Part shown: positions 56,455 to 64,000 of the stretch, one piece after another
How the letters are laid out: each line of letters opens with the position of its first letter
Position numbering within the stretch: the first letter of the stretch is position 1
Source: Hirundichthys speculiger
Lineage: Eukaryota; Chordata; Actinopteri; Beloniformes; Exocoetidae
Length of the DNA stretch: 64,000 nucleotides
Reading direction: 5' to 3'
Assembly: GCA_018398805.1 (NCBI GenBank)
Contig: JAGFBZ010002943.1
Span: 1-64,000 of the forward strand
Made by a program: the position numbers and the translations under genes
The notes under the pieces: generated by a model
Database searches by the model: none
What the model saw: the letters and a program-made list of their open reading frames with translations, nothing else
What the model was told of the DNA's origin: nothing

Positions 56455-59400
56455 GTTAGAGTAACAAGGTGCTGCTAATTAACTATGGGATGAGCTGGAG
56501 GAGGAGGAAGGGAGGAGGAAAAGGAGAAGAGCAGTGGAGACACCACTCAGCAGATCATGTTGGTGTCCCCCTGTAGCGTAGGCCTATAGCAGCATAGCTA
56601 TGATGAAGCTGTGATTAAGACGAGCTACTCTAGTCTGAGCTACTACAACTATAGTTATAACTATTAGCCCCTACAAACTATAGTTTAGACTAACTGTAGC
56701 TATAACTATTAGCCCCTACACACTATAGTTTAGACTAACTGTAGCTATAACTATTAGCCCATACACACTATAGTTTAGACTAACTGTAGCTATAACTATT
56801 AGCCCCTACACACTATAGTTTAGACTAACCGTAGCTATAACTATTAGCCCCTACACACTATAGTTTAGACTAACTGTAGCTATAACTATTAGCCCCTACA
56901 CACTATAGTTTAGACTAACTGTAGCTATAACTATTAGCCCCTACACACTATAGTTAAGACTAACTGTAGCTATAACTATTAGCCCCTACACACTATAGTT
57001 TAGACTAACTGTAGCTATAACTATTAGCCCCTACACACTATAGTTTAGACTAACTGTAGCTATAACTATTAGCCCCTACACACTATAGTTTAGACTAACT
57101 GTAGCTATAACTATTAGCCCCTACACACTATAGTTTAGACTAACTGTAGCTATAACTATTAGCCCCCTACACACTATAGTTTAGACTAACTGTAGCTATA
57201 ACTATTAGCCCCTACACACTATAGTTTAGACTAACTGTAGCTATAACTATTAGCCCCTACACACTATAGTTTAGACTAACTGTAGCTATAACTATTAGCA
57301 TCCTACACACTATAGTTTAGACTAACTGTAGCTATAACTATTAGCATCTACACACTATAGTTTAGACTAACTGTAGCTATAACTATTAGCATCTACACAC
57401 TATAGTTTAGACTAACTGTAGCTATAACTATTAGCATCTACACACTATAGTTTAGACTAACTGTAGCTATAACTATTAGCATCTACACACTATAGTTTAG
57501 ACTAACTGTAGCTATAACTATTAGCATCTACACACTATAGTTTAGACTAACTGTAGCTATAACTATTAGCCCCTACACACTATAGTTTAGACTAACTGTA
57601 GCTATAACTATTAGCATCTACACTATAGTTAGAGACTAACTGTAGCTATAACTATTAGCATCCTACACACTATAGTTTAGACTAACTGTAGCTATAACTA
57701 TTAGCATCTACACACTATATTTTAGACTAACTGTAGCTATAACTATTAGCCCCTACACACTATAGTTTAGACTAACTGTAGCTATAACTATTAGCCTCTA
57801 CACACTATAGTTTAGACTAACTGTAGCTATAACTATTAGCCCCTACACACTATAGTTTAGACTAACTGTAGCTATAACTATTAGCCCCTACACACTATAG
57901 TTTAGACTAACTGTAGCTATAACTATTAGCCCCTACACACTATAGTTTAGACTAACTGTAGCTATAACTATTAGCCCCTACACACTATAGTTTAGACTAA
58001 CTGTAGCTATAACTATTAGCCCTACACACTATAGTTTAGACTAACTGTAGCTATAACTATTAGCCCTACACACTATAGTTTAGACTAACTGTAGCTATAA
58101 CTATTAGCCCCTACACACTATAGTTTAGACTAACTGTAGCTATAACTATTAGCCCTACTACACACTATAGTTTAGACTAACTGTAGCTATAACTATTAGC
58201 CCCTACACACTATAGTTTAGACTAACTGTAGCTATAACTATTAGCCCCTACACACTATAGTTTTAGACTAACTGTAGCTATAACTATTAGCCCCTACACA
58301 CTATAGTTTAGACTAACTGTAGCTATAACTATTAGCATCCTACACACTATAGTTTAGACTAACTGTAGCTATAACTATTAGCATCTACACACTATAGTTT
58401 AGACTAATAACTGTAGCTATAACTATTAGCATCTACACACTATAGTTTAGACTAACTGTAGCTATAACTATTAGCATCTACACACTATAGTTTAGACTAA
58501 CTGTAGCTATAACTATTAGCATCTACACACTATAGTTTAGACTAACTGTAGCTATAACTATTAGCATCTACACACTATAGTTTAGACTAACTGTAGCTAT
58601 AACTATTAGCATCTACACACTATAGTTTAGACTAACTGTAGCTATAACTATTAGCATCTACACACTATAGTTTAGACTAACTGTAGCTATAACTATTAGC
58701 CCCTACACACTATAGTTTAGACTAACTGTAGCTATAACTATTAGCCCTACACACTATAGTTTAGACTAACTGTAGCTATAACTATTAGCCCTATAGCCCC
58801 TACACACTATAGTTTAGACTAACTGTAGCTATAACTATTAGCCCCTACACACTATAGTTTAGACTAACTGTAGCTATAACTATTAGCCCCTACACACTAT
58901 AGTTTAGACTAACTGTAGCTATAACTATTAGCATCTACACACTATAGTTTAGACTAACTGTAGCTATAACTATTAGCCCCTACACACTATAGTTTAGACT
59001 AACTGTAGCTATAACTATTAGCCCCTACACACTATAGTTTAGACTAACTGTAGCTATAACTATTAGCCCTACACACTATAGTTTAGACTAACTGTAGCTA
59101 TAACTATTAGCCCCTACACACTATAGTTTAGACTAACTGTAGCTATAACTATTAGCCCCTACACACTATAGTTTAGACTAACTGTAGCTATAACTATTAG
59201 CCCCTACACACTATAGTTTAGACTAACTGTAGCTATAACTATTAGCCCCTACACACTATAGTTTAGACTAACTGTAGCTATAACTATTAGCCCCTACACA
59301 CTATAGTTTAGACTAACTGTAGCTATAACTATTAGCCCCTACACACTATAGTTTAGACTAACTGTAGCTATAACTATTAGCCCCTACACACTATAGTTTA

Positions 59401-59960
59401 GACTAACTGTAGCTATAACTATTAGCCCCCCTACACACTATAGTTAAGACTAACTGTAGCTATAACTATTAGCCCCTACACACTATAGTTTAGACTAACT
59501 GTAGCTATAACTATTAGCATCTACACACTATAGTTCAGACTAACTGTAGCTATAACTATTAGCATCTACACACTATAGTTAAGACTAACTGTAGCTATAA
59601 CTATTAGCATCTACACACTATAGTTTAGACTAACTGTAGCTATAACTATTAGCATCTACACACTATAGTTTAGACTAACTGTAGGCTTTACTGAACAGAA
59701 ATGTTTTCAGTTTAGTTTTAAAGATGGAGATGGTATCAGTCTCCTGAACCCAAACTGGTAGCTGGTTCCATAATAAAGGTTCCTGGTAGCAGAAGGCCCG
59801 TCCTCCAAACCTACTTTTAGATATTCTAGGAACGACGAGTAATCCTGCACTCTGAGAGCAGAGAGCTCTATTAGGAGCATAACGAGCTATCAGGTCTTGT
59901 AAATAGCGCGGAGCTAGGCCATTAAAGGTATGGTGGATGATCTTTTTTTGCAGCATTTTT
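56455..59960 (-). pseudogene. L2-like LINE with expanded 3' UTR
   Basis: The minus-strand frame 59956-59675 encodes the C-terminus of the same LINE family as in ptar1 intron 5: APRYLQDLIARYAPNRALCS, LVVPRISKSRFGGRAFCYQ and IFKTKLKTFLFSKAYS. The 3' UTR follows toward lower coordinates. A 45-bp segment of it is amplified to 3 kb (56645-59684), and the normal UTR end (TAATTAACTATGGGATGAGC) is found at about 56478. 5'-truncated. Confidence 0.85.
56645..59684. repeat. 45-bp minisatellite, ~67 units
   Basis: Unit: CCCCTACACACTATAGTTTA, GACTAACTGTAGCTATAACT and ATTAG. Units are strikingly uniform. Two classes, CCCC and CATC at the start of the unit, occur in blocks: CATC blocks at about 57297-57545, 58335-58680 and 59517-59665. 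Repeated block order suggests amplification of multi-unit segments. Confidence 0.97.
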
Positions 59961-60277
59961 TACAATATTGCCTGAAAACCTTTTCACATTCCCATTACAC
60001 CCACTGAAATAGAATGTCTGCAAAAAAAACCGAAATGTTTTGGTCCGGTCTAGAGGGTGTAATCAGAGGAAAAACCAATCAATGTACTGATCATCTTTAC
60101 ATTTATTGGCTGCCTAATACGTCCATCAAATATCAATGCACTTCCCCCCATCTTGCATGTTCTCAGTTTCGTTACTCGAGGACCTCCCTCAGCTCTGGCA
60201 GTCAGGTGAGCAGACACAGCGTTGCTATTTGAATACCAGAAATCAAGTTAGCTCGCACAGATCATTTCGTTGCAACA

Positions 60278-60498
60278 ATGGCAGAGAAGAAGACATCAAC
60301 CGGCAGCAAAATCAAAGGGAAAACTGTTGTTGAAAAAGCAACAGCCATGCGGAAGCTAACCGAAGCTAACCGAAGCTAACCGAAGAACCAAACAGAACCA
60401 GAGTGGTTATCGGTACAGCTATCCAGCGCTGGCGCCAGCTAAAATATGAAAAGGGGCTCCAGACCGACGCCAAGGTGGCCCAGTTTCTACTGGATAGG
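60278..60498 (+). pseudogene. Possible transposon-derived exon, frame broken
   Basis: ATG at 60278 starts MAEKKTSTGSKIKGKTVVEK. A 10-bp triplication (AACCGAAGCT, 60350-60382) then shifts the frame into a stop. Beyond it RVVIGTAIQRWRQLKYEKGL and TDAKVAQFLLDR can be read up to a donor-like GGTGAG at about 60498. I associate the RWRxLKxxKGLxTDAxVAxFLLD pattern with repeated, transposon-linked fish genes, but cannot name the family. Confidence 0.4.
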
Positions 60499-60945
60499 TG
60501 AGATGATGCCGCTCTGATTATATAATATTTCAACATACTGATGGGTTATGGGTATTGTAGGACTATTCACCCAGTCAGTGAGAAAATGAAAGATGATGAC
60601 TAAATTATTGTCCATCGAGTGACATGACGAACATATTCCAGCATGTTTGGCTAAGCTAGCAACTCTGTCAGCTAGGCTACAGTACTATGTATGACACCGT
60701 TAGCCGTTAACCCACTGACCGTTAGCCTTAAATGGATAACTTCTATTTCTTTTTTATCTGGATAGAATGGGAGGAAAACATTTATTTCTATGAATCCTGC
60801 AGTTTGCTGTTCATTCATAAACAAAATGAAATGTTGAAGTAAGTTTTGTCTTTTTAAACAGACTACAAAAACATGTCTCTTAAGGAGCAAGTAAATGCAT
60901 TTAGCCTGAATATTTGTTTGTTATGTTCTTGGAGAGATAAAACAG
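60499..60945. other. Intergenic, nothing recognised
   Basis: No gene, element end or repeat could be assigned. Confidence 0.4.
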
Positions 60946-61013
60946 CATTTCTCTTACTGGATGCTCAGGTGCTCACGTTCACCTGAGCACCTGAGCATCC
61001 AGTAAGAGAAATG
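60946..61013. repeat. Perfect 30-bp inverted repeat
   Basis: Left arm 60946-60975 (CATTTCTCTTACTGGATGCT...), 8-base spacer, right arm 60984-61013, complementary at all 30 positions. A second, shorter complementary set (TGCTCAGGTGCTCAGGTGGA with AGCACGTCCACC) continues to about 61045. It could form a cruciform; it may be the fold-back end of a small element. Confidence 0.93.
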
Positions 61014-61199
61014 CTCAGGTGCTCAGGTGGACGTGAGCACGTCCACCGATACGTCACCTAACAGACGTTCTTCAAGATCCCATCGTTCAGAGGGTTGGCT
61101 CTCTCCCATCTGGATCTGAAGGCAGCTCACATGCACACAACCAATCAGAACAATCACTTGAGCATGAAATGTAAAATTTAATGTGTGTAAAACTTGTTA

Positions 61200-61600
61200 A
61201 TATCACAAGTGAAATACACTTTATTACCAAAAGTATTGTCTCACCTGCCTTGACTCACATACGAGCTTTAGCTCCTCCCATTCCTGATCAATATGACGTG
61301 GCTCCATCTTTGCAGCTAGAACAGCTTCAGCTCTTCCTGGAAGGCCGTCCACCAGGTTCAGGAGTGTGTTTATGGGGATTTTTGTCCATTCTTCCAGAAG
61401 ATCATTAGTGAGGTCAAACACTGAAGTTCTGGTTCTCAGTCTCTGCTCTAATATGTTCTATCAGGTTGAGGTCAGGACTCTGTGCAGGCCAGTCCAGGTC
61501 ATCCACACCAGACTCTTCCATCCATGTCTTCATGGTCCTTGCTTTGTGCACTGGTGCCCAGTCATGTTGAAGAGGGAGGGTCCAGCTCCAAACTGGTCTA
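61200..61600 (-). pseudogene. Tc1 transposase C-terminus, broken
   Basis: Minus-strand translation gives WAPVHKARTMKTWMEESGV (second catalytic-Asp region), DWPAQSPDLNLIEHI (block with the catalytic Glu) and LTNDLLEEWTKIPINTLLNL then VDGLPGRAEAVLAAKM, in that order, as in Tc1-type DD34E transposases. Frameshifts at about 61410 and 61570 separate them, and the DNA-binding half is absent. Confidence 0.87.
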
Positions 61601-62194
61601 GCTGAATCATACCAGTGAACACTTCTTTATCGGCTGGACGCGTTAGACAAAATGTTTGAAAGAGTTCATCAATGTCCTTGTAGTGGATTTGCACAGTGGA
61701 GGTTCTGTTTTGCTCCAGCAGGTGGCAGCAGAACCTTTGTCTGTTTTAATGAGGCAGATGTTTCATGTTGAATCCTGTGATGGATCAGAAGGAGCTGATC
61801 CTGATGCTCGGTTAGGGGTTGGAGCTCCTCAACACAGCGTGGCCTCCAGGTGGGCTGCATGTGTCCTTTGAGGAGGTTCTGTGGGTTTATAGTGCTCTAT
61901 TTGAATAATCTCTTGTGGTCAGTGGTGTGTTGTTGGATTCTGCCACAGCCGTGTTTCACAGTTGGATCACGATGGCTCCGAGAAGCTCATTGTTGTTCTC
62001 ATGCATGGATTTATAAAACTTCTGTCTGAAAGCTTTAGGGAAGCATTCTGCAGATCACTGTGGGATCTGATGTCGATGCTGATGAGCATGTGCTCCTCAA
62101 AGTGTTTGCAGGTGTTATAAGTGCAGGTTTATCTGCAGTCATCTGTTGGGAGAGAAACGCACTTCGTTGAAACTCAAGGCACTAAAACAAACTG
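61601..62194. other. Intergenic, nothing recognised
   Basis: No assignable feature; possibly flanking remnants of the Tc1 copy. Confidence 0.35.
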
Positions 62195-62710
62195 ATTTTA
62201 AAATACACTGTTTGCCTTTGCTGTAATTTTTACAGTAAAATACCACAAAATGCCCAGTAAACCTACGACAAAATATGATTACAACAAGTTACTGTAATTT
62301 GCATAGTATTATGGGTAAAGTGCCTTTATTTACAGTAACTTGCTGTATTTTTTGAAATTGTGGTAAATTACTGTTGACATTTACAGTAATGCTACTGTAG
62401 GCCTTTGTGATGTTAATTTATATGTCTAACTTTTAGTTTTAGTCTTTTAGTATAGTCAATTTTATCTTATTTATTGTATAATTTTAGTTATTTTTATCAC
62501 GTCTTTGCACTTATATCTTTTAATTCTCTTATTTATTTGGTTTTAGCCAGTAAAGATGATTTACTGTAAAACATTATTACAGTAAAGATGATATACTGTA
62601 AAACATTATTACAGGATTAATACTGTAAGGTGGTAATTACAGTAACTTACTGGCAATAGTGTTGCCAGTAAACTACTGTAAAAATACAACAAAATGTCTA
62701 ACAGTGTAAA
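62195..62710. mobile_element. MITE with ACAGTAA-rich ends
   Basis: The left end (ACACTGTTTGCC, then TAATTTTTACAGTAAA) and the right end (inverted ACACTGTTAGACATTTTG, then GTATTTTTACAGTAG) are imperfect inverted repeats. The body is dense in TTTACTGTAA-type words, including two near-identical 30-bp blocks (62553-62585, 62585-62615). No coding content; superfamily not determined. Confidence 0.6.
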
Positions 62711-63330
62711 TGCCCTTGTACTGAGGACTGCTCTGCAGCTGTTTATGCCTAAAAAATGTTTGCACAAAATGAAAATAGTCAACATCCTCTACGCAGAACC
62801 TCCTCAGTCAATGAACTCTTAAAGCTCACTTCCACAAGGAGATTCCTGCTCACAGCTAGAACAACACTTTGTCAAGATTATAAGTCCTTTTTTGTTTTTT
62901 TGCTCTTTTTATTGTTAGCTATTTATTATTTAAGTGACAGCAGTATAATTTCCCCCAAGGGACGAATAGAGGATGACTGAGGCTTGAATTATGTGTTTTA
63001 CCTGTTCAGGTCTACAGTGGTGCTGGACTGGCTTAGTGGGGGGGTGGTACTTCTGCTAATGTCCCGGATGAGAGGGTTTTATCAGGCCGCGAAGCATGAA
63101 GCAGGTTTAGTGTTTTATACTGAGGTGCTGCTCTTTTGTCAGACAAAAAACAAGAACAAAACAAAACAAAACAATGGGGATAAAAAGAGAACTGTTCCTG
63201 CTGTGACTGTTTCACTGGTTTCCTGTTAGTTATGGGTCATAACACCAGCAGAAGAGCGCGAGGACACAGCTGTCATCACAGCAGACTGATACAACAGTGA
63301 GGTGCTGCTGGGTGTCAGCTTTTAACAGAA
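62711..63330. other. Upstream flank of the ARID3 gene
   Basis: A 74-codon frame (62756-62980) with a hydrophobic stretch (FFVFLLFLLLAIYYL) has no recognisable family and is probably chance. Nothing else was seen. Confidence 0.4.
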
Positions 63331-63668
63331 ACCTTGTTCAGGTATCGCAGTGCGTGGATTTCATGGAACTGAATAATATATGTCCACACGCGCGTGCACA
63401 TACACCGGGTCGCGTGTCTCCACAGGTGTGAGCAGGTAAGAGGACCGTTAGGTTCACGTTGGCGGGAATCCCAGCTGTTTCCTACTTCAGGTGAACCTGG
63501 TTGAGCCTGTTTCCCGCGAGAGGCTGCGCGTGCGCGTGCAGGAGCTGACGTGTCGGCAGCAGATGGAGCGCGTCCACAGCTCCTCGTGTCAGCACTTGTT
63601 GCCAGAAGCAGCTCGGGCTTCATCCACCTGTCCACACCTGACAGTTTGGTTGCGGAGCGCGAGGACCG
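63331..63668 (+). promoter_or_regulatory. CpG-rich promoter / 5' UTR of ARID3 gene
   Basis: CpG density rises sharply from about 63380 (CGCGCGTGCACATACACCGG, GCGCGTGCGCGTGCAGGAGC) up to the first candidate ATG. This fits a CpG-island promoter typical of developmental transcription-factor genes. Confidence 0.55.
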
Positions 63669-64000
63669 ATGTCGGACAGCGGGCGCGCGGGGACCAGCTC
63701 CGCTGTGGTAAGTGTTTCTGTTTCTGTTTCTGGCGGCAGCAGGTTGATCAGAGGCTGATTAGAGCAGCTGGTAACCTCAGTGCGCCTGCATCCGCAGCTC
63801 GGCTCTCTGTGCGCCGCGCGCCGCAGCCCGCCGCCCGGCGCGCAGCCCTCGGCGACCGGAGGCGGCATGAAGCTGGAGGCGGTCATGGAGAACCTGCAGC
63901 GGCAGCAGGCGGCGCGTCTGGCGCTGGAGGAACAGCTGCGGCAGGAGGAACAGCAGGAGGACCTCCGCTCCGCCGTAGAGTCCCAGATCCAGCAGGCTCT
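63669..64000 (+). CDS. arid3c: ARID3-family factor, N-terminus (partial)
   Basis: AT-rich-interaction-domain transcription factor of the ARID3/Bright family; only the N-terminus is in the window. Exon 1 (63669-63707) would encode MSDSGRAGTSSAV with a donor GTG/GTAAGT. Exon 2 (63798 to beyond 64000, acceptor CATCCGCAG) continues in frame into MKLEAVMENLQRQQAARLAL (Met at 63867) and EEQLRQEEQQEDLRSAVESQ. MKLxAVMExLQRQQ is the usual ARID3 N-terminus, and QQAARLA is closest to ARID3C, so arid3c is preferred over arid3a. The DNA-binding ARID and REKLES domains lie outside. Translation may start at 63669 or at the conserved Met at 63867. Confidence 0.7.

Noticed and set aside
56645..59684. Centromeric or telomeric satellite
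   Set aside because: The array is only 3 kb and sits exactly within the 3' UTR of an L2-like LINE; it is a local expansion.
62756..62980. Small membrane protein
   Set aside because: One hydrophobic stretch in a T-rich region. Poly-T-rich DNA routinely gives Phe/Leu runs, and no signal of conservation or expression context is available.

Overview
The window is vertebrate nuclear DNA, most likely from a ray-finned teleost. It has spliced genes with GT-AG introns, dense fish-type transposons (Rex3, L2-like and L1-like LINEs, hAT, Tc1/mariner and piggyBac elements, a tRNA-derived SINE), CA, TA, CT and GA microsatellites, and CpG-rich first exons. No bacterial or viral gene organisation is visible.

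Three protein-coding genes are supported. (1) sdf2l1, minus strand, three exons between 23641 and 17443; they join in frame to 217 residues with a signal peptide, MIR repeats and a C-terminal HDEL. (2) ptar1, minus strand, seven coding exons between 48824 and 27994; they join in frame to 446 residues and encode the alpha-type subunit of geranylgeranyltransferase III. (3) The 5' end of an ARID3-family gene (probably arid3c), plus strand, from 63669 off the right edge. The three do not form an obvious functional unit: an ER chaperone cofactor, a prenyltransferase subunit and a transcription factor.

Layout. 1-17 kb: intergenic, with MITEs, a hAT element (7681-10565, perfect 8-bp target duplication) carrying a nested Rex3 copy, a 29-bp minisatellite and a 0.6-kb GA tract. 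17.4-23.7 kb: sdf2l1, with a hAT element in intron 2 and a Harbinger-like MITE plus a piggyBac relic in intron 1. 23.9-27.9 kb: an L1-like LINE tail and intergenic sequence. 28-48.8 kb: ptar1, whose introns hold a 2.8-kb 37-bp tandem array, an L2 copy split by a hAT MITE, an L1 copy split by two inverted hAT elements, a mariner-like MITE, a SINE and a broken hAT transposase gene. 49-60 kb: intergenic, dominated by a 4-kb GA-rich minisatellite and a 3-kb 45-bp minisatellite, both attached to LINE 3' ends. 60-63.6 kb: Tc1 relic, MITE and inverted repeat. 63.6 kb onward: ARID3 gene start.

The most striking observation is that the 37-bp array in ptar1 intron 6 is a tandem amplification of the gene's own last 3' splice site: each of about 76 units carries the polypyrimidine tract, the AG and the first 17 bases of exon 7. 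The second is a block (about 53.6-55.25 kb) of the GA-rich minisatellite in which G is replaced by T in patches while A, C and T positions are largely kept. Several other minisatellites grew out of retrotransposon sequence, including ten codons of the Rex3 reverse transcriptase.
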